Shown here one piece after another: positions 34,262 to 42,792 of a DNA stretch of 64,000 bases. Source of the stretch: Caloranaerobacter sp050286925 (GTDB lineage: Bacteria > Bacillota > Clostridia > Tissierellales > Thermohalobacteraceae); contig NZ_JBFWFX010000004.1 of assembly GCF_050286925.1 (NCBI RefSeq), forward strand, positions 1 through 64,000. The letters are read 5' to 3'. The translations under genes and the position numbers were made by a program. Below the pieces are notes generated by a model. The model made no database searches. It was given only the letters and a program-made list of their open reading frames with translations, and was not told the origin of the DNA. How positions within the stretch are numbered: the stretch's first letter is position 1; every line of letters starts with the position of its first letter.

Positions 34262-35101
34262 TTGAAGAATATAATAATTTCCTGTGAAAAAATACACTAT
34301 AAGTATCCTGATGGGACTTATGCACTTAAGGGTTTAAATATTAATATTGAAAAGGGTAAAAAAATAGGTATTTTAGGTCCAAATGGAGCAGGCAAAACTA
34401 CTTTATTTTTTCATTTGAATGGGCTATACAAGCCAGATTATGGGAAAATATATTTTGAAGGCAAAGAAGTTGTATATGATAAAAAAAATCTAAAGTATTT
34501 AAGAAGTAAGGTTGGAATAGTTTTTCAGGATTCTGATGCTCAACTTTTTTCTTCAAGTGTATATGAAGAGATTTCCTTTGGTATTATGAATTTAAATATA
34601 CCGATTAATGAAGTTAAGAGGAGAGTAGATTATGTAATAACTAAGCTTGGAATAGAAAATTTAGTTCATAGGCCTACTCATTTTCTTAGTGGAGGAGAAA
34701 AGAAAAAAGTTGCAATAGCATCTATTCTTGCAATGAGTCCTGAAGTAATAATTTTAGATGAGCCATTAGCTAATGTTGATTCAAAAGCTGCTGATGAAAT
34801 AATTGAAATACTTAATCAGCTTAATAATGAAAATAAGACAATTATTATTTCTTCACATAATCCAGATAATATTTATTCTTGGGCTGATTATATATATGTA
34901 TTATATGACGGTAATATTCTTGGCGAAGGTACACCATATGAAATATTTAGCAATGATAAATTAATGGAAATAGCGAATGTAAAGAAACCGATAATACTTG
35001 AATTTTATGAAAAATTAAGAGATAAATACCCAGAAATAAAAAATAAATATGGTATACCTAAAAATAAGGATGAATTATTTAAAATAATAGAATTAATATA
35101 A
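34262..35101 (+). CDS. cbiO: ECF cobalt transporter ATP-binding component CbiO
   Basis: The protein has 279 residues. Walker A is ILGPNGAGKTTLFFHL, the Q-loop IVFQDSDAQLF, the signature LSGGEKKKVAIASILAM and Walker B VIILDEPLANVD, ending with the switch His in ISSHNPDN. A longer frame begins at ATG 34247, but its first codons contain the GGAGGA ribosome site, so TTG 34262, seven bases after that site, is the more likely start. It is the last importer gene before the inserted TnpB element. Confidence 0.93.
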   Translation: MKNIIISCEKIHYKYPDGTYALKGLNINIEKGKKIGILGPNGAGKTTLFFHLNGLYKPDYGKIYFEGKEVVYDKKNLKYLRSKVGIVFQDSDAQLFSSSVYEEISFGIMNLNIPINEVKRRVDYVITKLGIENLVHRPTHFLSGGEKKKVAIASILAMSPEVIILDEPLANVDSKAADEIIEILNQLNNENKTIIISSHNPDNIYSWADYIYVLYDGNILGEGTPYEIFSNDKLMEIANVKKPIILEFYEKLRDKYPEIKNKYGIPKNKDELFKIIELI

Positions 35102-35216
35102 GATTTATGGAGGATAATTAACAGTTACAAAATATTTATAAAAACTTATAAAAACTTTAAAACAATTATAAATTCAAAAAGTAGTTAAGGAAGATTATAG
35201 AGGGAGTTAAAGGGAG

Positions 35217-36650
35217 ATGAGTAAATCAGCAGATGAAAATATAAGAACATACAAAATGAGAATAAAAGACAAAAAATTCAAATCAAAGGTTATAGATTAT
35301 ATTTACAAGTATAGACATTTTGAAAACATGTATATAATACTCCTTAATCAAGACTATAAACAAAACATCGGAGATTTTAGGTTGTTAACTAACTATGAAA
35401 TAATGAGAGCACTATTTAGAAGAACTACTCCGAAAAAGCTAGAAGAAAAGCTAACTTATATCAGAAATAAATATAAAAACCATCAAATAATGAATGACTT
35501 AATAAACTTATCTAAAAGACTTAAAATTCACAATTTAGTAGAAATAATGAAAAGAGTAAAATATCAATATAAAGGATTTTTTACTAGAGTTAAAAGTGGA
35601 GATTATAAAGCAAAACCGCCAAAACCTAAAAAACTATCAAAACTAACTAATTATACAATTCCATTAGATAGTTATAAAGGATTTTCATTAAAAAGAAAAA
35701 ATCAGCTAGGAATAAACCTTAACAATAAAATGATAAGGACATATATAAATCATAAAGAATTAGAGAAAGTAGTAGGGAATTTAAAAAATATTAAAGCAGT
35801 ACATCTTAATTTTTCAAACAGTGAATTGTACTTACTTTTCATATATGAAAAAGAAGAGAAAGAAATAAAAGAAAAACCTTACAAAAGTGCAGGGATAGAT
35901 ATAGGAATAAACAACCTTTTAAGTATATATGTAGACGATAAAGAAACACTAAGTTTAATAATAGATGGTAAAAAGTTCAAGACATATAACGCTAACTTTA
36001 ATAGATTTATAGCAAAATTAAACAGAGAAATAAAGACTACAAAAGATAAAAATAGAAAAAGATATTTAGAAAAATATAGAACATATATTTACGAAAAAAG
36101 AAATAGATATTTTCATGATCAATTTCATAAAATCAGTAAAAGAGTATTAGAGTATCTAGAAAAACATGATGTAACAGAGATAATATTATCGGACAACCTA
36201 AACAATCTAAAAAATAATGGTAAGTGCAGATTGAATAAAACTAACAAGCAAAGCTTTATACAAATACCATTTGGAAAGTTAATAAGGTATATAGAATACA
36301 AAGCCAAAGGTTATGGAATAGAAGTAAAATTCGTAGATGAAAGCTACACATCTAAAGTAAGTAGCTTAACAGAAGATATAAAAATAATGCAAGAATTATC
36401 CCAATATAACCTTGATTTAACTAATGCTTTAAATGGGAAGCGAGTTAAACGAGGTTTATTCAAAGACAAAGTTATAAATAAAATAATTAATGCTGATTTA
36501 AACGGAGCGAGGAATATATGTATATTGGGCAATAGAAAAGCACAGCAAAAATACAAAATAGGAGGTGAAAACCGTTGGCTTATGCTTAAGCTGTGCAATC
36601 CTATAAAAGTAGAAAGCGACTTCGAGTTATGCAGGCTTATAGCCTCATAA
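35217..36650 (+). CDS. tnpB: TnpB-family RNA-guided nuclease with rearranged catalytic glutamate
   Basis: The protein has 477 residues. The basic N-terminal part is a wedge/REC-like region, and the RuvC fold starts at about residue 225. The first catalytic Asp is in GIDIGINNL (D228) and the last in NADLNGARNI (D427). The usual central Glu is absent: the strand reads EIILSDNL with S325-D326. A Glu in VDESYTSK (E375) is the likely substitute, as in the rearranged TnpB and Fanzor nucleases. The zinc-finger cysteines that normally follow TSK are missing. The reading frame is intact and the gene points along the host operon. Family knowledge is used for the RNA-guided role. Confidence 0.88.
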   Translation: MSKSADENIRTYKMRIKDKKFKSKVIDYIYKYRHFENMYIILLNQDYKQNIGDFRLLTNYEIMRALFRRTTPKKLEEKLTYIRNKYKNHQIMNDLINLSKRLKIHNLVEIMKRVKYQYKGFFTRVKSGDYKAKPPKPKKLSKLTNYTIPLDSYKGFSLKRKNQLGINLNNKMIRTYINHKELEKVVGNLKNIKAVHLNFSNSELYLLFIYEKEEKEIKEKPYKSAGIDIGINNLLSIYVDDKETLSLIIDGKKFKTYNANFNRFIAKLNREIKTTKDKNRKRYLEKYRTYIYEKRNRYFHDQFHKISKRVLEYLEKHDVTEIILSDNLNNLKNNGKCRLNKTNKQSFIQIPFGKLIRYIEYKAKGYGIEVKFVDESYTSKVSSLTEDIKIMQELSQYNLDLTNALNGKRVKRGLFKDKVINKIINADLNGARNICILGNRKAQQKYKIGGENRWLMLKLCNPIKVESDFELCRLIAS

Positions 36651-36735
36651 TAGAAGTATCGGATAAGATCTATAAATCTATAAAGATTTATAGGTATGCG
36701 TTGCTTTCTATAAGGTTTTTATAGATATAAGTCAA
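36580..36735 (+). ncRNA. Putative omega RNA (reRNA) of the TnpB element
   Basis: In this element family the guide RNA scaffold is made from the end of tnpB through the right end of the element. Here the region contains a 10-bp perfect hairpin CTATAAATCT/AGATTTATAG (36670-36679/36684-36693) and the right-end hairpin at 36707-36725. The guide would be the host sequence just after 36735. Extent and existence are inferred from family knowledge and structure. Confidence 0.45.
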
Positions 36736-36743
36736 CGGTATAT

Positions 36744-37469
36744 ATGAGAAAAGGTATATTTTATGGAGTGGGAGTTGGTCCTGGAGATCCGGAACTCATA
36801 ACTATTAAAGCAAAAAAGATATTAAATGAAGTAGATGTAATAATATGTCCAGAAAAAAGAGAGTCAGCAGGGAGTTTTGCTTATAAAATAGCTAAAGAAC
36901 ATATAAAAAGTAATGCAGAAATAATGTATTTGACATTTCCCATGGTATATGATGAAAATGAGCTTCAAAACAAATGGGAAGAAAATGCTTCTATAATAGC
37001 AAAAATGGTGAACAAAGGCAAAACAGTAGCATTTATCACTTTAGGTGATCCTACTATTTATAGTACATATATGTATCTTTTGCATTATTTAAAGAAATAC
37101 GATATTGAAGTCAAGACAATACCGGGAATTACCTCATTTTGCTCTGTATCGAGTAGTTTAAATATGCCCATAGCTGAATGGGAAGAAGGATTTAGTGTAG
37201 TTCCATTAAGAAAAGGTGATAATGACAAACTTAAAAGGGCTTTGGACAATTTTGAAAATGTTATAGTAATGAAGCCAGCAAATGATTGTAAAATTCTTGC
37301 TAATGAATTATTAAAAAGGGGGCTTGAAAACAATTTTGTTTTAATTTCTAAGTGTGGTACAGAAGAAGAGAGAATTATTACGGACATTAATGTAATAATT
37401 AATGAAAAAATTCCATATCTTTCTACAATAATAATTAAAAAGAATGGTTTGAAAATATATAAATATTAA
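36744..37469 (+). CDS. cbiL: Cobalt-precorrin-2 C(20)-methyltransferase
   Basis: The protein has 241 residues of the tetrapyrrole methylase fold. GVGVGPGDPELITIKAKKIL is the S-adenosylmethionine-binding N-terminus, GDPTIYSTYMYLLHYL is the family box, and PGITSFCSVSSSLNMPIAEW fits CobI/CbiL. It adds the C20 methyl group. The ATG is only eight bases from the right end of the inserted TnpB element and no good ribosome site precedes it; the original site may have been displaced by the insertion. Confidence 0.92.
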   Translation: MRKGIFYGVGVGPGDPELITIKAKKILNEVDVIICPEKRESAGSFAYKIAKEHIKSNAEIMYLTFPMVYDENELQNKWEENASIIAKMVNKGKTVAFITLGDPTIYSTYMYLLHYLKKYDIEVKTIPGITSFCSVSSSLNMPIAEWEEGFSVVPLRKGDNDKLKRALDNFENVIVMKPANDCKILANELLKRGLENNFVLISKCGTEEERIITDINVIINEKIPYLSTIIIKKNGLKIYKY

Positions 37470-37488
37470 CTTAAGAGAGGAGAAAAAG

Positions 37489-38295
37489 ATGAAAAGAGAA
37501 ATAAACTCAAATAAGAGAGCAATTTTAGTAGTTAGTTTTGGGACTAGCTATGCTAAAACTAGAAAATTAACAATTGAAGCTACTGAAAAGAGGTTTGAAG
37601 AGGAATTTCCTGCTTACGATATAATAAGGGCTTTTACTTCTCAAACAATAATAAATATATTAAAGAAAAGAGATAATATTGAGGTTTTTAATGTAAAAGA
37701 AGCATTAGAATATCTAAAAAATCAGGGTTACTCGGAAGTAATTATACAGCCACTACATATAATAAATGGAATTGAATATGAAGAGTTAGTTTCAGAAGCT
37801 ATGAATTATGTTAAATTCTTTGATAAATTTAAAATAGGCAGACCTTTGCTTACATCTACAGAAGATTACAAAGAAACAGTTAATGCATTAGCAAAGCAGT
37901 TTACAAACCTAAAAGAAAATGAGGCAGTAGTTTTTATGGGACATGGAACTTGCCACCATTCGAATGCTGCATATGTAGCAATGGAATATGTATTTAATGA
38001 CTTAGGATATAAAAACGTTTTTGTGGGAACAGTTGAAGGATATCCTGAAATTGAACAAGTTATGAATAGACTTAAAGAAAATAATATAGAGAAAGTTACT
38101 TTAATGCCATTTATGCTTGTAGCAGGAGAACATGCACTAAATGATATGGCAGGAGAAGAAAGTGATTCATGGAAAACTATTTTAGAAAAGGCTGGATATG
38201 AAGTTGATGTATATTTACATGGATTAGGTGAGAATAGAGGAATACAAAACATTTATATAAGACATGCATATGAGGCAAAAACAATTGTAGAATGA
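37489..38295 (+). CDS. cbiK: Sirohydrochlorin cobaltochelatase CbiK
   Basis: The protein has 268 residues. The start AILVVSFGTSYAKTRKLTIE and the metal-binding His in FMGHGTCHHSNAAYVAMEYV are typical of CbiK, with a second active-site His in LVAGEHALNDMAGE. It inserts Co2+ into sirohydrochlorin, which places this operon in the anaerobic, early-cobalt route. No signal peptide is visible, so it is cytoplasmic. It follows cbiL by 19 bases with a GAGAGGAG ribosome site. Confidence 0.95.
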   Translation: MKREINSNKRAILVVSFGTSYAKTRKLTIEATEKRFEEEFPAYDIIRAFTSQTIINILKKRDNIEVFNVKEALEYLKNQGYSEVIIQPLHIINGIEYEELVSEAMNYVKFFDKFKIGRPLLTSTEDYKETVNALAKQFTNLKENEAVVFMGHGTCHHSNAAYVAMEYVFNDLGYKNVFVGTVEGYPEIEQVMNRLKENNIEKVTLMPFMLVAGEHALNDMAGEESDSWKTILEKAGYEVDVYLHGLGENRGIQNIYIRHAYEAKTIVE

Positions 38296-38306
38296 GGATG
38301 ATATTT

Positions 38307-39698
38307 ATGAAAATGCCAAGATTTGTAATTGGTGGTACTCAAAGCGGCGTTGGCAAGACAACAGTATCTGTAGGAATAATGAAAGCTCTTAGTAAAAGAG
38401 GTTTAAATGTGCAACCTTATAAAATTGGTCCAGATTACATTGATCCTGCTTTTCATAGTTTTGTAACAGGTAATAAATCTAGAAACCTTGATAGCTGGAT
38501 GTTAGAAGAAAGGGCAATAAAGGATATTTTTGTAAAGAATTCATTTGACAAAGATATTTCAGTAATTGAAGGGGTAATGGGACTTTACGATGGCTTTGGA
38601 ATAGAAAAAGATAATGGCAGTACGGCACATGTATCTAAAATTTTAAAGAGTCCTGTCATATTAGTAATAGATGGAAATGGAGTATCGTCTAGTGCCGCTG
38701 CACAGGTGTTAGGATATAAATTGTATGATGAAAAAGTTAAAATTAAAGGAGTTATTGTAAATAATGTTTCGGGGCAAAAACATTATGAATTGATTAAAGA
38801 GGCTATAGAAAAATTTACCGGAATTAAATGTGTAGGGTACTTAAAAAAGAATATAGATATTAAACTCGAAAGTAGACATTTAGGATTAATACCAACTGCG
38901 GAAGTAGAAAATTTAAATGAAAAACTTGATAAGCTCTCTTCTATGATAGAAGAGACTATTGATATAGATGAAATAATAGAAATTTCTAAAGAAGTTTCAA
39001 CATTATACTATACGTATAATAATGACAATAAAACAAGACTTAAAGATGTCAACATAGGGGTAGCATTAGATAAAGCCTTTAATTTTTATTATCAAGATAA
39101 TTTAGACTTATTAGAAGAATTAGGAGCAAAATTAGTATATTTTAGTCCATTAAAAGACAGAAAACTACCTGATAATTTACATGGATTATATTTAGGGGGA
39201 GGATTTCCTGAAGTTTTTGCTAAAGAGCTTGAAGAAAATGAGGAATTGAGAAATGAGATAAAAAAAGCATCAGAGCTTGGAATGCCGATATATGCAGAAT
39301 GCGGTGGACTAATGTATTTATGTAAATCTATTACTACCATTGATGGTAAAACATATGAAATGGTTGGAATATTTAATAGAAATGCAAGAATGACTAATAA
39401 ACTTCAACGATTTGGATATGTTTATGTAAATATTCTTAAATCATGTACTATATCTAAAATGCCTACTCAAGTAAAGGCACATGAATTTCATAGATCTATT
39501 TTAGATGAGAGTACTAATGATAATTATATCTATCGAGTAGACAAAATTAGGGAGAATAAAATTATAAACTCTTGGAAATGCGGAATAGTGAAAAACAACA
39601 CTTTAGGAGCTTATGCTCATATACACTTTTATAGTAATAAGAGACTAGCAGAAGATTTTATAGAAAATTGCAGATTATTTAAAAAAGGAAGTGTTTAA
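38307..39698 (+). CDS. cbiA: Cobyrinate a,c-diamide synthase
   Basis: This ~463-residue ATP- and glutamine-dependent amidase has the P-loop VIGGTQSGVGKTTVSVGIM, the QPYKIGPDYIDPAFH stretch, and the glutaminase Cys in YAECGGLMYLC with LYLGGGFPEVFAKEL ahead. It amidates side chains a and c. ATG 38307 is favoured by GAGGA at 38295-38299; the in-frame ATG at 38292 lies before that site and overlaps cbiK. Confidence 0.94.
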   Translation: MKMPRFVIGGTQSGVGKTTVSVGIMKALSKRGLNVQPYKIGPDYIDPAFHSFVTGNKSRNLDSWMLEERAIKDIFVKNSFDKDISVIEGVMGLYDGFGIEKDNGSTAHVSKILKSPVILVIDGNGVSSSAAAQVLGYKLYDEKVKIKGVIVNNVSGQKHYELIKEAIEKFTGIKCVGYLKKNIDIKLESRHLGLIPTAEVENLNEKLDKLSSMIEETIDIDEIIEISKEVSTLYYTYNNDNKTRLKDVNIGVALDKAFNFYYQDNLDLLEELGAKLVYFSPLKDRKLPDNLHGLYLGGGFPEVFAKELEENEELRNEIKKASELGMPIYAECGGLMYLCKSITTIDGKTYEMVGIFNRNARMTNKLQRFGYVYVNILKSCTISKMPTQVKAHEFHRSILDESTNDNYIYRVDKIRENKIINSWKCGIVKNNTLGAYAHIHFYSNKRLAEDFIENCRLFKKGSV

Positions 39699-39699
39699 G

Positions 39700-41223
39700 T
39701 TGAAAAACAAATCCATAATGATTCAAGGAACGGCTTCTTCAGTAGGAAAAAGTATAATTACGGCTGCATTATGTAGGATATTTATGGAAGATGGATATAA
39801 AGTGGCACCATTTAAGTCACAAAATATGGCTTTAAATTCATACATAACAGAAGAAGGACTAGAAATGGGACGAGCTCAAGTCGTTCAAGCTGAAGCATGT
39901 GGGCAAAAGCCATCAGTATTAATGAATCCTATTCTATTAAAACCTACAACGGATAAAAAATGTCAAGTTATTTTAAATGGGAAGGTATATGGTAATCTTT
40001 CAGCTATGGAATATCATAATTTTAAATCTAAATTAAAGGATGTAGTAAAAGAAGCATATGAAAAGTTAAGTAGTTTAAATGATATAGTCGTTATAGAAGG
40101 GGCAGGCAGTCCAGCAGAAATAAATCTTAGAGAAAACGATTTGGTAAATATGGGGATGGCTGAAATAGCCGATTCTCCAGTAATATTAGTTGGAGATATA
40201 GATAGAGGAGGAGTTTTTGCTTCTATTTATGGTACAATTATGCTTTTGAGTGAAGAAGAGAGAAGTAGAGTTAAAGGAGTAATCATAAATAAATTTAGAG
40301 GGGATGTTGAAATTTTAAAACCAGGTATAGAAATGCTTGAGAATTTAATTAATATACCTGTATTAGGAGTAATTCCCTATGCCGATATAAAAATTGAAGA
40401 TGAAGATAGTTTAGCTGAAAGGTTTAGAAAACATAACAACAATAATGGGGTTATAAATGTAGAAATATTATACTTACCTCATGTATCAAATTTTACCGAT
40501 TTTAATGTCTTTGAAACACAAGAGGATGTTAATTTAAGATATGTCATGAGAGGAGAAAGTATAGGAAATCCTGATATATTAATAATTCCAGGTTCTAAAA
40601 ATACTATTGAAGATTTAATATATATTAGAAATTCTGGGCTAGAAGAACAAATATATAGACTGCATAGAGATGGCAAATTAATAGTTGGGATCTGTGGAGG
40701 ATATCAAATGCTTGGAAAAAAAATAAAAGACCCTTATGGAACGGAAAGTTCAATAAAAGAAATAAACGGTATAGGGTTATTAGATACAGAGACGATATTT
40801 GAGATTGAAAAGACAACTACACAGGTTGAAGCTGAAATAATATACAGTAATGGTATTTTTAAAGATTTGAAATATAAAGATATTGTTGGATATGAGATAC
40901 ATATGGGGCAAACAAAATTGGGTAGTAAGGTTAAGCCATTTACGAAGATAAGAAAACGATTAAATGAGGAGACAGAAATATACGATGGAGCAATAAATAA
41001 AGAAGGGAATGTATTTGGGACATATATTCATGGAATATTTGACAATATAAATTTCACACGAGAAATTTTAAATAAAATAAGGCTTTCTAAAGGATTGAAT
41101 CAGATACAATCAAATGTTAATAGTTTTAAAGAATTTAAAGAGAATGAATATAAAAAGCTTGCTAAATTAGTAAGAGAAAATATTGATATGGATAAAATAT
41201 ACAAAATAGTGAATGGTGATTAA
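39700..41223 (+). CDS. cobQ: Cobyric acid synthase
   Basis: This ~507-residue enzyme (also CbiP) amidates side chains b, d, e and g. The N-terminal synthetase part has IMIQGTASSVGKSIITAAL and the signature FKSQNMALNSYI, and the C-terminal glutaminase has the Cys in VGICGGYQMLGK and closing His in GTYIHGIFDN. TTG 39700 is chosen as the start because GGAAG (39687-39691) is eight bases upstream; a GTG at 39691 overlaps that site. Confidence 0.94.
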   Translation: MKNKSIMIQGTASSVGKSIITAALCRIFMEDGYKVAPFKSQNMALNSYITEEGLEMGRAQVVQAEACGQKPSVLMNPILLKPTTDKKCQVILNGKVYGNLSAMEYHNFKSKLKDVVKEAYEKLSSLNDIVVIEGAGSPAEINLRENDLVNMGMAEIADSPVILVGDIDRGGVFASIYGTIMLLSEEERSRVKGVIINKFRGDVEILKPGIEMLENLINIPVLGVIPYADIKIEDEDSLAERFRKHNNNNGVINVEILYLPHVSNFTDFNVFETQEDVNLRYVMRGESIGNPDILIIPGSKNTIEDLIYIRNSGLEEQIYRLHRDGKLIVGICGGYQMLGKKIKDPYGTESSIKEINGIGLLDTETIFEIEKTTTQVEAEIIYSNGIFKDLKYKDIVGYEIHMGQTKLGSKVKPFTKIRKRLNEETEIYDGAINKEGNVFGTYIHGIFDNINFTREILNKIRLSKGLNQIQSNVNSFKEFKENEYKKLAKLVRENIDMDKIYKIVNGD

Positions 41224-41248
41224 AAATTATATGTGAAGAGGTTTTGTT

Positions 41249-42124
41249 ATGAAAGTTAAAGTAAAATGTCCTGGTTCTTGTGGAGAGTATATTCAAGGAA
41301 TTATAGGCGATAGTGAGAAACTTATATCATTACCTATAGATATTTATTCTGAAGTTACAATTGAAGAGAAAAAGAGCTGCAAGTTAGATTCTAGAATAAA
41401 GAAGGCTACTTTAGCTTTATATAAAACATTAGAATACTTTGATATACCTATAAAATATGCAGAAAATTTATCTTTGACTATAAATTCAAAAATTCCTGTA
41501 GCAAAGGGTATGGCAAGCAGCACTGCCGATATATGTGGAACTATTATGGCAACTACTAAATTAATTGGTAAAAAAATATCTGATGAAGAACTTGCGAAAT
41601 TATGTTGTAATATTGAGCCTACAGATAGCACTATATTCAAAGAATTAACTTTATTTGATCATATAAATGGCATAATTAAAGAAAAATTTGAGTGGAATCC
41701 TCAAATCAATATTTTAATACTAGAAAGTAATAGTATGTTAGATACTCAGGAATTTAGAAAAAATAATTTTAGTCATTTGAGGAATATGAATAAAAAATAT
41801 ATTGAAAAGGCTTTTGAGTATTTTTCAAGAGCATGCAGTGAAAAAGATAAAAAGCTATTAGGAACAGCATGTACTATAAGTTCTCTAGCAAATCAGAATA
41901 TAGTTTTTAAACCTAGACTAAACGAAATTATTGAAATATCCCATAAGTTTAATGCCTACGGGGTAAATGTTGCCCATAGTGGTACAGTTGTAGGGATATT
42001 GTATGATGAAAATATAGTTGATATAGAAAAGTTAATATATGCTTTAAATAAAATTAATATAAAAGAAGAATATTCTAAAATATATTCCACAAAAAGTGTT
42101 GAAGGTGGAGTCAGATATATTTAA
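41249..42124 (+). CDS. pduX: L-threonine kinase PduX
   Basis: The protein has 291 residues of the GHMP kinase fold. The opening VKVKCPGSCGEYIQGIIG and the phosphate loop IPVAKGMASSTADICGTIM match PduX, followed by CCNIEPTDSTIF and VNVAHSGTVVGILYD. It makes L-threonine phosphate, precursor of the aminopropanol arm of cobalamin, so it supplies CobD/CbiB, which are not in the window. It lies between cobQ and cbiC in the same operon. Confidence 0.9.
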   Translation: MKVKVKCPGSCGEYIQGIIGDSEKLISLPIDIYSEVTIEEKKSCKLDSRIKKATLALYKTLEYFDIPIKYAENLSLTINSKIPVAKGMASSTADICGTIMATTKLIGKKISDEELAKLCCNIEPTDSTIFKELTLFDHINGIIKEKFEWNPQINILILESNSMLDTQEFRKNNFSHLRNMNKKYIEKAFEYFSRACSEKDKKLLGTACTISSLANQNIVFKPRLNEIIEISHKFNAYGVNVAHSGTVVGILYDENIVDIEKLIYALNKINIKEEYSKIYSTKSVEGGVRYI

Positions 42125-42143
42125 TAAAACAAGGTGAGGTATT

Positions 42144-42764
42144 ATGTTAGATTATATTAAAAATCCATATGAAATTGAAAAAAAGAGTTTTGAAATAATA
42201 ACTAAAGAATTGGGGAGCAAGATATTTCCAGAAGATATCGGTAAAATTATAAAAAGGATAATCCATACTACGGCTGATTTTGAGTATGCAGATATTACGG
42301 TAATAAAGGAAGGAGCTTTAGATAGAGCAAAAGTCGCTATAAAAAATGGAACTAATATTATAACTGATACTAAAATGGCTATGGCTGGTATCAATAAAAG
42401 AAAATTATCTGAATATGGAGGACAAGTTTTTAATTATGTAGCAGACGAAGACGTAGCTCAAGAAGCTAAAAAAGAAGGAGTAACCCGTTCGATTGTAGCA
42501 ATGAGAAAGGCCATAAAGGAAAATCCTAAGGGAATATTTGTAATTGGTAATGCTCCTACTGCATTATTTGAGCTAGTCAAACAAGTAAAGGAAGGTAAAG
42601 CTATTCCTTCTTTGATAGTTGGAGTAACAGTTGGTTTTGTTGGAGCTGCAGAATCGAAAGAAGAGCTTTTGAAATTAGATGTTCCATATATAGTTACTCG
42701 TGGTAGAAAAGGCGGAAGTACTGTTGCAGCAGCTATTATTAATGCCATTCTTTATATGCTCTAG
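42144..42764 (+). CDS. cbiC: Cobalt-precorrin-8 methylmutase
   Basis: This 206-residue enzyme shifts the C11 methyl group to C12, giving cobyrinate. The family start YIKNPYEIEKKSFEIITKEL, the catalytic His in IIHTTADFEYADI and the motif NIITDTKMAMAGINKRKL are present, with the closing TRGRKGGSTVAAAIINAIL. It has ATG after AAGGTGAGG. Confidence 0.95.
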   Translation: MLDYIKNPYEIEKKSFEIITKELGSKIFPEDIGKIIKRIIHTTADFEYADITVIKEGALDRAKVAIKNGTNIITDTKMAMAGINKRKLSEYGGQVFNYVADEDVAQEAKKEGVTRSIVAMRKAIKENPKGIFVIGNAPTALFELVKQVKEGKAIPSLIVGVTVGFVGAAESKEELLKLDVPYIVTRGRKGGSTVAAAIINAILYML

Positions 42765-42792
42765 TAGGAAATTTTAGAAAAGAGGTATGAGC

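Larger units (their letters stand above)
35129..36735 (+). mobile_element. IS608-like (IS200/IS605 family) element carrying only tnpB
   Basis: The left boundary follows TTAC (35125-35128) and the right boundary ends with TCAA (36732-36735); TTAC and TCAA are the left and right cleavage tetranucleotides known for IS608. Subterminal hairpins fit too: TTTATAA-AAAC-TTATAAA (35135-35152) on the left and TCTATAA-GGTTT-TTATAGA (36707-36725) on the right. There are no inverted repeats or target duplication, as expected. No tnpA lies inside, so movement would need a transposase in trans. It sits between cbiO and cbiL in the cobalamin operon. Exact ends are inference. Confidence 0.7.
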
